Shown in pieces: positions 8,034 to 16,868 of a stretch of DNA of 64,000 bases (positions are counted from its first letter, which is position 1; every line of letters starts with the position of its first letter). A program made the translations under genes and the position numbers. The notes under the pieces were generated by a model. It did no database searches. It was not told where the DNA came from and saw only the letters and a program-made list of their open reading frames with translations. The stretch comes from Fen-1135 sp963705275 (GTDB taxonomy: Bacteria > Desulfobacterota > Syntrophia > Syntrophales > UBA2185). The DNA lies in assembly GCA_963705275.1 (NCBI GenBank), contig OY970063.1:1364001-1428000 (forward strand), given 5' to 3'.

Positions 8034-8405
8034 ATGGACGTCTTAGCTGAATTAAAGAAAATACTAGAGGGGCTCCTGGACCTAGAAGACAGGGAAATTA
8101 CGCCGGAGACCCTTCTCATCCAGGATTTGGGCGCTGAGTCAATTGACCTTCTGGAACTCGCCGTAACTATAAACAGCAGGTTTAAGATCGCAGTGAAGGA
8201 TGATGAGATATTCCTGACACGGTTCAGGCTTTATTCTAGAGAAGCAAAGCAGCAGGGGAAAGACGCCATCCACTATCTTGCAGGAAGATATCCCTTTCTT
8301 GACGAGGACAGGATAGCGGAAATAATGGCGCACATCAAAGAAGGTCCTCAATTGAAAATTAGAGACCTTATCAGTTATGTAACTTACCGGTCAAAGGGGG
8401 TTTAA
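8034..8405 (+). CDS. acyl carrier protein with long insertion
   Basis: A 123-residue ACP. The phosphopantetheine site is DLGAESIDLLEL (Ser36), a variant of the DSL motif. Ordinary ACPs are about 80 residues; here roughly 45 to 50 charged residues (from TRFRLYSREA to IKEGP) are inserted between the third-helix region and the last helix (LKIRDLISYV). I chose ATG 8034 because the ACP fold begins there and GAGGG precedes it; a TTG at 8004 overlapping the previous stop is an alternative that would add ten residues. It is expected to carry the growing pimeloyl precursor in this biotin cluster. Confidence 0.85.
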   Translation: MDVLAELKKILEGLLDLEDREITPETLLIQDLGAESIDLLELAVTINSRFKIAVKDDEIFLTRFRLYSREAKQQGKDAIHYLAGRYPFLDEDRIAEIMAHIKEGPQLKIRDLISYVTYRSKGV

Positions 8406-8409
8406 CACG

Positions 8410-9048
8410 TTGGATATGACGCCCTTGGATAAGCTGATCAATGGGAGAAGAAGCATCAGAAAGTACAAACCTGAATTTCCTCCCGAAGAATGGCTAAGAA
8501 ACATGATACTTTCAGCCATGAGTGCGCCTTCTCCGACAAACAGCCAGCCCGTGCGGTTTATCCGCATCCTTTCTCCTGAGTTGAAGGACTGTCTGCTTGA
8601 GGCCATGCACGAAGGTGAAGAGTGTTTATTGGAGACTGTTAAGAATTCGACCAGTCAAAAAAGATTGAGAAACTGGGTAAATGCTTACCGCCGGTTCTCA
8701 GAGTTCATGTTCGATGCCCCGGTGCTTTTTGCTGTCGGGACTACCATGACATTTCTCAATCTTGCGGAAAAGCTGTTCCGCGCGGGCGCAATGGAACAAG
8801 GACATAAGAAACACAGGGACATTGACATCGCCGTAGGTCTGGCGCTTAAGGGATATCTCCTGAAGGGTGAGGAACTTGGCCTCGGTTCTTGTATTCTCAC
8901 GGCCCCACTGATCTTTATCCAGGAACCCGAAGGTATCCTCGGTTTGAAAGGGATAGAGGTCAAATGCTTTGTTACAACAGGATATCCCGATGAAGAACCG
9001 GCTTATATCAAGAGAAAAGATATCACAGAGATTTACAGGGAAATCTGA
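8410..9048 (+). CDS. nitroreductase-family flavoprotein
   Basis: A 212-residue FMN enzyme of the nitroreductase fold: GRRSIRKY near the N-terminus (FMN phosphate binding), SAPSPTNSQPVRF, and a C-terminal LKGYLLKGEELGLGSC and VTTGYPDE. TTG 8410 is preceded by a GGGGG run at nine bases, so it is the likely start; ATG 8416 is the alternative. It sits between the ACP and ketosynthase genes, and its stop overlaps the ketosynthase ATG. The surrounding genes supply condensation, ketoreduction and dehydration but no FabI/FabK/FabV enoyl reductase. This protein may fill that role; that is inference from context only. Confidence 0.8.
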   Translation: MDMTPLDKLINGRRSIRKYKPEFPPEEWLRNMILSAMSAPSPTNSQPVRFIRILSPELKDCLLEAMHEGEECLLETVKNSTSQKRLRNWVNAYRRFSEFMFDAPVLFAVGTTMTFLNLAEKLFRAGAMEQGHKKHRDIDIAVGLALKGYLLKGEELGLGSCILTAPLIFIQEPEGILGLKGIEVKCFVTTGYPDEEPAYIKRKDITEIYREI

Positions 9049-10263
9049 ATGAAACGAAGGGTCGTTATTACCTCTATGGGTATTCTTTCATCTCTGGGCC
9101 ATGAGTACGGGGAGATTATAAAGAATTTCAAAGAGAGAAACGTAAATTTTGAAAGGCCTGACTTTGACGGCGAAGTCGTTATCTCGCCCATCAGAAAATT
9201 CAACATCCGGGACTATACGGGTCCCTTCAAGGATGGCCGTTATCTAAACCGCGGCTCTCAGTTTGCCGTTGCCTCCGCCATCACAGCGATAAAGGATTCA
9301 GGCTGCAAAAAGAGCAATCTGGCGGAAGCAGGACTCTTTGTCGGCGCCGGTCCGAATCTCAATATCGGCGGCGAATTCCCGGATATAAAAGGAGGAGAAA
9401 TCGACCGGGATGACCTTCAGGCCTTGTGGATCCTGAGATTTCTGCCCAACACCGCCGCATCCGTTATCGCAAAGCTTTCAGATATACACGGCGAGAACCT
9501 CACGGTATGCACTGCCTGTGCAGCCTCCTTGCAGGCAATCGGAGAGGCATTTCGCAAGATAAAGAACGGCTATCTTGATCGCGCCCTTGCCGGTGGCGGT
9601 GATTCTCGCCTTAGTCCGGGGGGGATTCTGGCCTACAAGAAGGCAAGCGCCCTCTATAAGGGTGATAGCAAACCCGATGCCGCAAGCAGGCCCTTTGATT
9701 GCAGCCGGTGCGGCTTTGTCCCCGGGGAAGGAGGGGCATTTTTTCTACTGGAGGAATTGGAAGAGGCGCAAGAACGTGGGGCGCGGATATACGGCGAGAT
9801 CTGTGGTTATGGAAGCTCCATGGACGCGTCCAGCATGACGGCCCCGGAAGGTACAGGGAAATGGGGGAGGATGGCCGTGCTTTCCGCTTTACAGGAGGCG
9901 GAGCTATCTCCCTCAGAGATTGACGTGATTTCCACACACGGAACAGGAACCCTCCTCAACGATGAAGGAGAGGCCAACCTCATAAATGAAATCTACAGTG
10001 GCTGCAATCCCCAGGTCATTGCACTCAAATCCTGGATAGGCCACGCGGCCTCCGCCTGCGGGGCTCTGGAGCTTGCCCTCTCACTAATCTTGATGCAGGA
10101 GAATTATATCCCCGAGATCAGAAACCTGGAGGACCCGTGCTGCAGCAAAATCAATTTTGTTCGAAACGGGGGAACTTTTTCATTTGGCACGTGCCTCATT
10201 GAAAATTTCGGGTTCGGGGGACAAAATGGCGCCATCATCGTGAAACGGCATGAAGAGGTTTGA
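9049..10263 (+). CDS. FabF-like 3-oxoacyl-ACP synthase
   Basis: A 404-residue condensing enzyme of the KAS I/II type. The Cys-His-His triad is intact: Cys157 in CTACAAS, His297 in STHGTGTLLND, His332 in KSWIGHAASACGALE with Lys327. The C-terminal FGFGGQNGAII is also typical. It is more divergent than a housekeeping FabF (for example the N-terminal ITSMGILSSLG and long charged stretches). Being inside the biotin cluster, it probably elongates a dedicated C3 or C5 starter to the C7 pimeloyl chain. It is not a KASIII (BioZ-type) enzyme, which would have Cys-His-Asn. Confidence 0.85.
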   Translation: MKRRVVITSMGILSSLGHEYGEIIKNFKERNVNFERPDFDGEVVISPIRKFNIRDYTGPFKDGRYLNRGSQFAVASAITAIKDSGCKKSNLAEAGLFVGAGPNLNIGGEFPDIKGGEIDRDDLQALWILRFLPNTAASVIAKLSDIHGENLTVCTACAASLQAIGEAFRKIKNGYLDRALAGGGDSRLSPGGILAYKKASALYKGDSKPDAASRPFDCSRCGFVPGEGGAFFLLEELEEAQERGARIYGEICGYGSSMDASSMTAPEGTGKWGRMAVLSALQEAELSPSEIDVISTHGTGTLLNDEGEANLINEIYSGCNPQVIALKSWIGHAASACGALELALSLILMQENYIPEIRNLEDPCCSKINFVRNGGTFSFGTCLIENFGFGGQNGAIIVKRHEEV

Positions 10264-10284
10264 GTATCCCATTGTTTCCGTGTC

Positions 10285-10770
10285 ATGATAGAAAGTTATT
10301 TTATGGAAACACATACTATGAACGCAAATATTGTCATCAATACAGGACTCGCAGGCTTCATAATGCTTGACAGGATACTGGAAGTAAGCGCTTCCAGTAT
10401 CGTTGGAACAAGACACTTTACCGGTGTGCCCGCCTATTTGCCTCTGGAGTCCCTTGCCCAGCTTGGCGCATTCCATATCCGTTATATAAGCGGGTTTTCC
10501 AGGCACGTCTTTCTTATAAAAATCGTGAGCTGCTCTATCCCTCTAAAGATCGCCATGAAGGGAGAATATGTACTATCCGGAAATCTGCTCGGCCGGACGG
10601 ACTCATCCTTTCGCTCATTTGTGAAAGCGGAAAGGGACAAAGAAACAACCGCGGTGGCGGAGCTTCTATACGCCGCAGTTGATTACGATCATAATTTTAA
10701 AAAGGGAATATTGCATGACCACTACTCGAAGGTATTTTCATGTTTGCAGAGAGATTTAAAAACCGGCTGA
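10285..10770 (+). CDS. FabZ-like hotdog protein 2 (keeps Glu, lacks His loop)
   Basis: A 161-residue protein with the FabZ start FIMLDRILEV and the catalytic-helix motif LESLAQLGA (Glu55, Gln59). The loop that carries the catalytic His in FabZ (GHFPGxPxxPG) is shortened and replaced by HFTGVPAYLP; aligning both ends places that HFT on strand 2, not at the active-site His. It therefore looks like the complement of the protein at 6899. Start is uncertain: three in-frame ATGs (10285, 10303, 10318) exist and none has a strong ribosome site; the fold begins after the third. The 3' end overlaps bioF by 31 bases. Confidence 0.65.
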   Translation: MIESYFMETHTMNANIVINTGLAGFIMLDRILEVSASSIVGTRHFTGVPAYLPLESLAQLGAFHIRYISGFSRHVFLIKIVSCSIPLKIAMKGEYVLSGNLLGRTDSSFRSFVKAERDKETTAVAELLYAAVDYDHNFKKGILHDHYSKVFSCLQRDLKTG

Positions 10771-11885
10771 TGCTTCAGCGACAGACGGGGCTATACCGCG
10801 AACCGCCAGAAGTGAAAGAGAGAGACGGAAAATACCTCAATATAGAGGGACGGAGCGTGTTGAATTTCGCCTCCAATGACTACCTGGGGCTTGGCGTGTC
10901 CGAGGAACTGCGACGGAGTGCCGCGCGAAATTTTGAGAGGTATGGAACGTCATCTTCTTCATCGCGCCTGGTGTCAGGAAATTACTCTATAATAAACAAG
11001 GCGGAGAAAGAATATGCGTCATATTTCGGTTATGGAGATGCCATATTTTTCCCGAGCGGTTACCAGGCCAACTTGGGCATTCTTTCCACCATTCTTGAAA
11101 GGGGAGATACGGTAATTTTTGACAAGCATATCCATGCAAGCTCTGTAAAGGGAATGACGATGAGCGGAGCGAATTTCCTCGGGTACAACCATAACTCCAT
11201 GCCCCACCTTGCAAAGAGACTGAAAATGTGCGGTCACCGGCAGGTTGCCGTTCTGACGGAGTCCCTCTTTAGTATGGACGGGGATCTTCTGTATCTGAAT
11301 GGCCTGGGAGAATTGAAGGACCGTTGCCGTTTCCTGGCAATCGTCGACGAAGCCCACGCCTTCGGCGCCATAGGTCAAGGAGGGCGCGGTATTGCGGGTT
11401 CTGTTGCGGATATTGCCGTTGGAACCTTTGGGAAGGCCTTCGGTTTTTTCGGCGCCTTCGTTCTTCTTCCTGAGGGATTCAAGGAATACCTCTTTAACTT
11501 TTCTTCCCCACTCATTTATACCACGACCCTCCCCGAGGCTCATGCGGCCACGGCAATAGATATTCTGGAAATTATCGGGCGAAGTGAAGACAGGAGGAGA
11601 CATCTCAGAGATGCAAGTCAGCTTCTCAAAGAAGGCTTACGTCTTGAGGGATTTCGGGTGACCGGTGATGCCCACATACTGGCAATTGAAATCGGTGATG
11701 AGACCAAGGCTGTGAATACAGCCCGGAAGCTCCTCGAAAAAAATATATTTGTCCTTCCAGCCCGCTATCCTACAGTTCCTCTGCATCGGTCCATACTGAG
11801 AATAGGTGTAACGGCACTTCATGAAGAGGAGGATATTAAGACATTCATTGAGCGTATAAGGGCAGCTGGTGAAGAGCTTAAATAA
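10740..11885 (+). CDS. bioF: 8-amino-7-oxononanoate synthase
   Basis: A 381-residue alpha-oxoamine synthase that condenses pimeloyl-ACP or pimeloyl-CoA with L-alanine. Features are NFASNDYLGLG, GTSSSSSRLVSGN, FPSGYQANLG, DKHIHASS, VDEAHAFGAIG and the PLP lysine in GTFGKAFG. Length is normal. It overlaps the preceding FabZ-like gene by 31 bases and the following bioD by 17, so the cluster is one transcript. Confidence 0.96.
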   Translation: MFAERFKNRLMLQRQTGLYREPPEVKERDGKYLNIEGRSVLNFASNDYLGLGVSEELRRSAARNFERYGTSSSSSRLVSGNYSIINKAEKEYASYFGYGDAIFFPSGYQANLGILSTILERGDTVIFDKHIHASSVKGMTMSGANFLGYNHNSMPHLAKRLKMCGHRQVAVLTESLFSMDGDLLYLNGLGELKDRCRFLAIVDEAHAFGAIGQGGRGIAGSVADIAVGTFGKAFGFFGAFVLLPEGFKEYLFNFSSPLIYTTTLPEAHAATAIDILEIIGRSEDRRRHLRDASQLLKEGLRLEGFRVTGDAHILAIEIGDETKAVNTARKLLEKNIFVLPARYPTVPLHRSILRIGVTALHEEEDIKTFIERIRAAGEELK

Positions 11886-12576
11886 GAAGATTGGAAATCT
11901 GTTTGTTGTGGGAACCGATACAGGGGTGGGAAAGACTGTGCTCGCTCTTCTGATGATGCAATTCTTTTTCGCAAGGGGATACAGCCCTTTTTATCTCAAG
12001 CCTGTACAGACGGGATGCAGGGATGCAAATGATGCCGACAGTGATGCAAGATTCATTTATCGGCATGTCGGACCTTTGAAGGGTAAAGAACCTGCTGAAT
12101 CAGTAATCTACTGCTTCAATAATCCAAAGGCCCCCCTGTATGCCGCACGCGATGAGGGACAGTCAATAGATCTATCTAAGATAGAGAGGGTCGTATCCGA
12201 GAAGGCCAAGGCCCGCTCCCCCGTAATTCTCGAAGGTGCGGGTGGCGTGCTTGTCCCTGTAGCGGGAAAGAAACTTATAGTTGACATTATCCGCTTAGTA
12301 AATGGAACTCCCGTCATTGCCGCAAGGGCGGGATTAGGGACAATTAACCATACCCTCCTTACGATCGAAGCCTTGGAGGAAAGGGATCTCAAGCCTCTCG
12401 GGGTTGTCTTCATTGATGCCGGAGAAATCGAAACGCCGCTTGAAATGATCAAGGAAAACAAGTCTGCCATTGAAAGGACTTCGGGCATAAAGGTAGCCGG
12501 CGTTGTCGGCAGGATTCATGATTTTTCACGACCACCGCTTGATTGCTACAAACCATTGGCGAAAATGTTTGGTTGA
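11869..12576 (+). CDS. bioD: dethiobiotin synthetase
   Basis: A 235-residue P-loop ATPase making dethiobiotin from diaminopelargonate, CO2 and ATP. It has GTDTGVGKT (residues about 15-23), KPVQTGC, and LEGAGGVLVPV. The start is GTG at 11869, inside the end of bioF. It is the last gene of the biotin cluster; a 485-base non-coding region follows. Confidence 0.96.
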   Translation: MKSLNKKIGNLFVVGTDTGVGKTVLALLMMQFFFARGYSPFYLKPVQTGCRDANDADSDARFIYRHVGPLKGKEPAESVIYCFNNPKAPLYAARDEGQSIDLSKIERVVSEKAKARSPVILEGAGGVLVPVAGKKLIVDIIRLVNGTPVIAARAGLGTINHTLLTIEALEERDLKPLGVVFIDAGEIETPLEMIKENKSAIERTSGIKVAGVVGRIHDFSRPPLDCYKPLAKMFG

Positions 12577-13061
12577 TTGCGATTCTTCCTGGATAGATGC
12601 TGAACATTCTTCAACTGACAAAATATTTCTTGACATCACTCGATTAATGATGTAGCCGACATCTCGCAGGTGTGACTAGTAGTCACATAATGACTGCTAT
12701 TCATCGTGAGAAATGGTTCCATTTCATCTTCTAATCATCATTCTTCAAGCGCGGAAACATTTCTTGTCCAGGAATCCAGTTCATGATAGAAACGGTCGCA
12801 ATTTTCTCGCATTATTAATATTTAAATAATCTTAATATTATTTATGAATCTTTTAATATTGATATTTATCAATTAAATGGTGTAAGGTTCGAAACTAAGG
12901 TTAAATCCTGACCACCATCATTTCCGCCTAGAGTAAGGTCTAGCAATACAAAGAAAAAGGCGGATTCCGTTTATACATAAGAATGTTCAGAACATCGTAT
13001 CGAGAAATTTGAATTTTAATGCCAACATGAAAGATATAGAAAAGGGAGGTTATTCATAGAC
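12577..13061. other. AT-rich intergenic region upstream of acs
   Basis: About 485 bases without a gene. It has an AT-rich block (about 12810-12880) built of overlapping TTAATATT-like words, a perfect 17-base palindrome (12671-12687) and a small TGTTC-A-GAACA palindrome near 12985. I found no convincing sigma70 or sigma54 promoter. The layout suggests regulated expression of acs. Confidence 0.5.
12671..12687. promoter_or_regulatory. 17-bp perfect palindrome, candidate operator
   Basis: TGTGACTA-G-TAGTCACA. It resembles a CRP/FNR-family site (TGTGA...TCACA) but with a 7-base rather than 6-base centre. It lies about 375 bases before acs and 95 after bioD. Confidence 0.4.
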
Positions 13062-15038
13062 ATGGGAGATACAGAAAAGCTTGAATTGAAGGAAGTTTAT
13101 CCCGTTCCTGATTGGGCGCGCAAGCAAGCGTACATTAAGAGCAGGGCAGAGTACGAGAAACTATGGAAGCGTTCCATCAAAGAGCCTGACGCTTTCTGGG
13201 CGGAGATCGCGACTGAGTATGTGGATTGGTTCAAGAAATGGGACAAGGTGGAAGACTATAATTTTGATGTGCAGAAGGGGCCCATTTACGTGAAGTACTT
13301 TGAGGGCGGCAAGCTGAACGTCTCGTACAACTGTTTGGACAGGCACCTTAAGACTCGTGGGAACAAGATCGCCATCCAGTGGGAAGGCAATGAGCCCACG
13401 GAGGACAAGTCCTACACCTACAAGGAGCTGTATACGGAAGTCTGTAAGTTTGCCAACGTCCTGAAGTCGTTGGGAGTGAAGAAAGGTGACCGGGTATGCT
13501 TCTTTCTTCCCATGATCCCCGAGCTTTCCATCGGGATGCTGGCGTGCTCCAGGATTGGCGCTATCCACAACATAGTATTCGGCGGCTTCAGCGCCGAGTC
13601 CTTACGCGACAGAATTCAGGATAGCGAAGCTAAGATACTGGTGACCTGCGACGGGACCATGCGGGGTGCCAAGGCAGTTCCGCAGAAGGGCGGTGCGGAC
13701 GAGGCGCTGAAGACATGTCCCTCCGTCGAGAAATCTATCGTGGTTAAAAGGGTAGGCGACAAGATCGCGTGTGAAATGAAGGCAGGCAGAGATATCTGGT
13801 GGCATGAAGTGATGGCAAAGGCAAGTGATAAGTGCGAACCGGAGTGGATGGATGCAGAAGATCCCCTCTTTATCCTGTACACGTCAGGTTCGACGGGAAA
13901 GCCGAAGGGCGTCATGCACACGACAGGCGGGTATCTGGTGTACGTGGCCTATACACATAAGATGATTTTCGACTACCATGAGAATGACATTTTCTGGTGC
14001 ACTGCCGACATCGGCTGGGTAACCGGGCATAGTTACATTGTGTACGGCCCTCTTTGTAACGGCGCCACGTCGGTGATGTTTGAGGGAGTACCAAATTATC
14101 CTGATGTGAGCCGCTTCTGGAAGGTCTGCGAAAAGTATAAGGTGACGATTTTTTACACTGCTCCGACGGCCATCCGTGCCATTGCGAAGGAGGGGACAGA
14201 TTGGGTAAAGAAGGCCAATATATCATCGCTGCGCCTCTTAGGCACGGTTGGCGAGCCGATTAACCCCGAGGCATGGCACTGGTATCACCACAATATCGGA
14301 CGTGATGAAGTGCCTATTGTAGATACATGGTGGCAGACCGAGACGGGAGGCATTCTCATTACGCCTCTGCCCGGCGCCATTGATCTCAAACCAGGCAAGG
14401 CTACAGTCCCCTTTATGGGGGTATATCCAGCCATTATTGATGAGACCGGCGCGGAGATCACTGCAACGGTTGCCAGCGGGCCCCTCTGTATCAAGAAGCC
14501 CTGGCCTGGGATCATGAGGAGGGTCTATGGGGACCCCATGAGGTTCCAGGAGACCTACTTTGTGCAGCGCCCCGGATTCTATTACACCGGTGATGGAGCC
14601 ACCAGGGACGAAGACGGCTATTATCAGCTTATGGGCCGGATCGACGACGTTATCAATGTCTCCGGGCACAGACTGGGGACGGCGGAAATTGAAAGCGCCC
14701 TCGTTGCCCATGAAAAGGTGGCCGAGGCCGCCGTTGTCGGCTATCCACATGACATCAAGGGACAGTCCATTTACGCATATGTAACTCTCAAGACGGGTGT
14801 GCAGAAATCTGACGACTTGAGGAAGGAACTTGTCGCACACGTCAGGAAGCTCATCGGGCCGACTGCCACACCGGAGAAAATCCAGTGGGCCGATGGTTTG
14901 CCGAAGACGAGAAGCGGCAAGATCATGAGGAGAATACTTAGGAAGGTGGCTGCGAATGAGATCAGTGATCTGGGAGATACCACTACCCTGGCAGACCCTT
15001 CTGTCGTTGACGATATAGTGAAAAACAGGGTGCTATAG
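13062..15038 (+). CDS. acs: acetyl-CoA synthetase (AMP-forming)
   Basis: A 658-residue ANL-family ligase that activates acetate to acetyl-CoA. It has the ACS N-terminal region (FWAEIATEYVDWFKKWDKV), the P-loop YTSGSTGKPKGVMHT, the WWQTETGG motif for acetate, YYTGDGA, and the acetylatable C-terminal lysine in PKTRSGKIMRRILRK. Length is normal. It has a strong GGGAGG ribosome site and is followed after 16 bases by etfB, so acs-etfB-etfA probably form one transcript. Confidence 0.96.
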   Translation: MGDTEKLELKEVYPVPDWARKQAYIKSRAEYEKLWKRSIKEPDAFWAEIATEYVDWFKKWDKVEDYNFDVQKGPIYVKYFEGGKLNVSYNCLDRHLKTRGNKIAIQWEGNEPTEDKSYTYKELYTEVCKFANVLKSLGVKKGDRVCFFLPMIPELSIGMLACSRIGAIHNIVFGGFSAESLRDRIQDSEAKILVTCDGTMRGAKAVPQKGGADEALKTCPSVEKSIVVKRVGDKIACEMKAGRDIWWHEVMAKASDKCEPEWMDAEDPLFILYTSGSTGKPKGVMHTTGGYLVYVAYTHKMIFDYHENDIFWCTADIGWVTGHSYIVYGPLCNGATSVMFEGVPNYPDVSRFWKVCEKYKVTIFYTAPTAIRAIAKEGTDWVKKANISSLRLLGTVGEPINPEAWHWYHHNIGRDEVPIVDTWWQTETGGILITPLPGAIDLKPGKATVPFMGVYPAIIDETGAEITATVASGPLCIKKPWPGIMRRVYGDPMRFQETYFVQRPGFYYTGDGATRDEDGYYQLMGRIDDVINVSGHRLGTAEIESALVAHEKVAEAAVVGYPHDIKGQSIYAYVTLKTGVQKSDDLRKELVAHVRKLIGPTATPEKIQWADGLPKTRSGKIMRRILRKVAANEISDLGDTTTLADPSVVDDIVKNRVL

Positions 15039-15054
15039 AAGAAAGGAGGACGAC

Positions 15055-15825
15055 GTGAATATCGTAGCATGTGTAAAGCAGGTTCCGGACACAGAGACCC
15101 TTATCAAGGTCAAGCCTGATGGATCGGGCATCGACGAAACTGGCATCAAATGGGTGATGAATCCGTATGACGAGTTTGGCGTGGAAGAAGCCCTGAAACT
15201 GAAGGAAAAGTTCGGTGGAGATGTTACCATCGTTTCTGTCGGTCCAGCGAGGGCATTGGAGACTATCAGAACAGCACTTGCCATGGGAGCTGATAAGGGA
15301 ATACATATAAACGATTCGGCCTTTGAAGGTGCTGATGCCTATAGCATAGCCTCTGCTTTGGCCGCGGCAATCAAAGGTATTCCACACGACATTATCTTTT
15401 GCGGACAGCGGGCCATTGATGACGATGCCGGTCAGGTAGGTTCCGTCCTTGCAGAATTATTGGGTATCCCCCAGGTAACCTTTGTTACGAAGCTCGACGT
15501 GGAAGGTACCTCCATAAAGGTAATAAGACCTATTGAAGGGGCTCAACTTCTCATTGAAAGTTCGCTGCCATGTGTCGTCACCGCGCAGAAAGGACTGAAC
15601 GAGCCACGCTATGCATCGCTTCCGGGAATAATGAAGGCAAAGAAGAAACCTGTCGATGTTAAGGATGCTGCAGGGTTGGGAATAACTGTCGCCCCAAAGG
15701 CAAAGGTCGCTAAGACCGTACCCCCTCCTGCCAGGCCTCCCGGAAAGATTATCTGCGGTGAGGAACCGGCGGAAAAGGCCAGAGAACTGGCGAAACTGCT
15801 CAGGGAAGAGGCGAAGGTTATCTGA
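15055..15825 (+). CDS. etfB: electron transfer flavoprotein beta subunit
   Basis: A 256-residue EtfB beginning at GTG with a strong AAAGGAGG site. Features are VACVKQVPDTET, MNPYDEFGVEEAL, the AMP-site region CGQRAIDDDAGQVG and the recognition-loop segment near LPCVVTAQKGLNEPRY. With EtfA it accepts electrons from acyl-CoA dehydrogenases (not encoded in this window) and would pass them to the membrane enzyme at 16914. Confidence 0.96.
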   Translation: MNIVACVKQVPDTETLIKVKPDGSGIDETGIKWVMNPYDEFGVEEALKLKEKFGGDVTIVSVGPARALETIRTALAMGADKGIHINDSAFEGADAYSIASALAAAIKGIPHDIIFCGQRAIDDDAGQVGSVLAELLGIPQVTFVTKLDVEGTSIKVIRPIEGAQLLIESSLPCVVTAQKGLNEPRYASLPGIMKAKKKPVDVKDAAGLGITVAPKAKVAKTVPPPARPPGKIICGEEPAEKARELAKLLREEAKVI

Positions 15826-15879
15826 GAAAGCTTGGTGCTGAGCTTTCTTAATGATCTCTAATATATGGAGGAAAGTGAA

Positions 15880-16857
15880 ATGGCGAAAGGTGTATGGATC
15901 GTGGCGGAGCAGAGATATGGAGCTTACCGCAAGATAAGTTTTGAACTTGTCAGTGCAGCCAGAAAACTTGCCGATCAGCTCGGGGAAGAAGTGGGCGCCG
16001 TCCTGCTTGGTTCCGGGATTGAAGCGATTGCCGGTGAATTAGGAAAATATGGTGCAGATAAAGTCTATGTGGCGGATAACGCCCTTTTTGAACCCTACAC
16101 GACAGACGCACACGCGGCGGCTGTTGCAAAGCTGGTTAAGGAACAGAATCCTTCTATTCTACTTCTTGGCGCTTCCGCCCAGGGCAAGGATCTATCTTCT
16201 CGCCTCGTGGGCAAGCTGGCAACTGGAATGGCAACGGACTGCGTTGACTTAAAGATAGCCGATGGCAAATTGATTTCTATAAGACCCATGTACGCCGGGA
16301 AATGCAACGGTGAAGTCGTTGTATCCGCATTTCCCCAGATGGCGTCGCTCCGGCCGAACGTATTTCCCGCAGTCGAAAATCCTAAAACGGCGGAAGTCGT
16401 CAAATTTGACCCGGGTCTGGACGCAAGTCAACTGAAGACAAAGGTGCTTGAGATACAGAAGGATACATCCGGCAAGGTCGATCTCACAGAAGCAAACATA
16501 ATCGTATCCGGAGGACGCGGGATGAAAGGGCCGGAAAATTATGTGATAATCGAAGAACTGGCGGACGTTTTGGGAGCCACAGTAGGGGCATCGAGGGCAG
16601 CAGTGGATGCCGGGTGGAGACCGCAGAAAGACCAGGTCGGGCAGACCGGAAAGGTCGTCTCCCCTAATCTTTACATTGCCTGCGGCATTTCCGGGGCGAT
16701 TCAGCATCTTGCCGGTATGGGCTCTTCCAAGTACATCGTCGCAATCAATAAGGATCCGGATGCTCCCATTTTCGCAAGGGCTGATTATGGAATTGTGGAC
16801 GACCTTTTCAAGGTTGTCCCGGAACTGACTAAGGAAGTCAAAAAACTTCTGGCGTAA
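15880..16857 (+). CDS. etfA: electron transfer flavoprotein alpha subunit
   Basis: A 325-residue EtfA. The FAD domain has VSGGRGMKGPENY, GASRAAVDAGW, QVGQTGKVVSPNLYIACGISGAIQHL and AINKDPDAPIFARADYG. An in-frame ATG five codons upstream lies directly on the GGAGG, so ATG 15880 at eight bases is the real start. A strong terminator follows the stop, before the functionally linked gene at 16914. Confidence 0.96.
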   Translation: MAKGVWIVAEQRYGAYRKISFELVSAARKLADQLGEEVGAVLLGSGIEAIAGELGKYGADKVYVADNALFEPYTTDAHAAAVAKLVKEQNPSILLLGASAQGKDLSSRLVGKLATGMATDCVDLKIADGKLISIRPMYAGKCNGEVVVSAFPQMASLRPNVFPAVENPKTAEVVKFDPGLDASQLKTKVLEIQKDTSGKVDLTEANIIVSGGRGMKGPENYVIIEELADVLGATVGASRAAVDAGWRPQKDQVGQTGKVVSPNLYIACGISGAIQHLAGMGSSKYIVAINKDPDAPIFARADYGIVDDLFKVVPELTKEVKKLLA

Positions 16858-16868
16858 TGAAACAAACC

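Noticed and set aside
10430..10450. HFTG in the second FabZ-like protein as the catalytic HFPG
   Set aside because: The spacing to the LESLAQ helix is three residues too short and the flanking strands align it to strand 2, so it is probably a chance resemblance; an alignment could overturn this.
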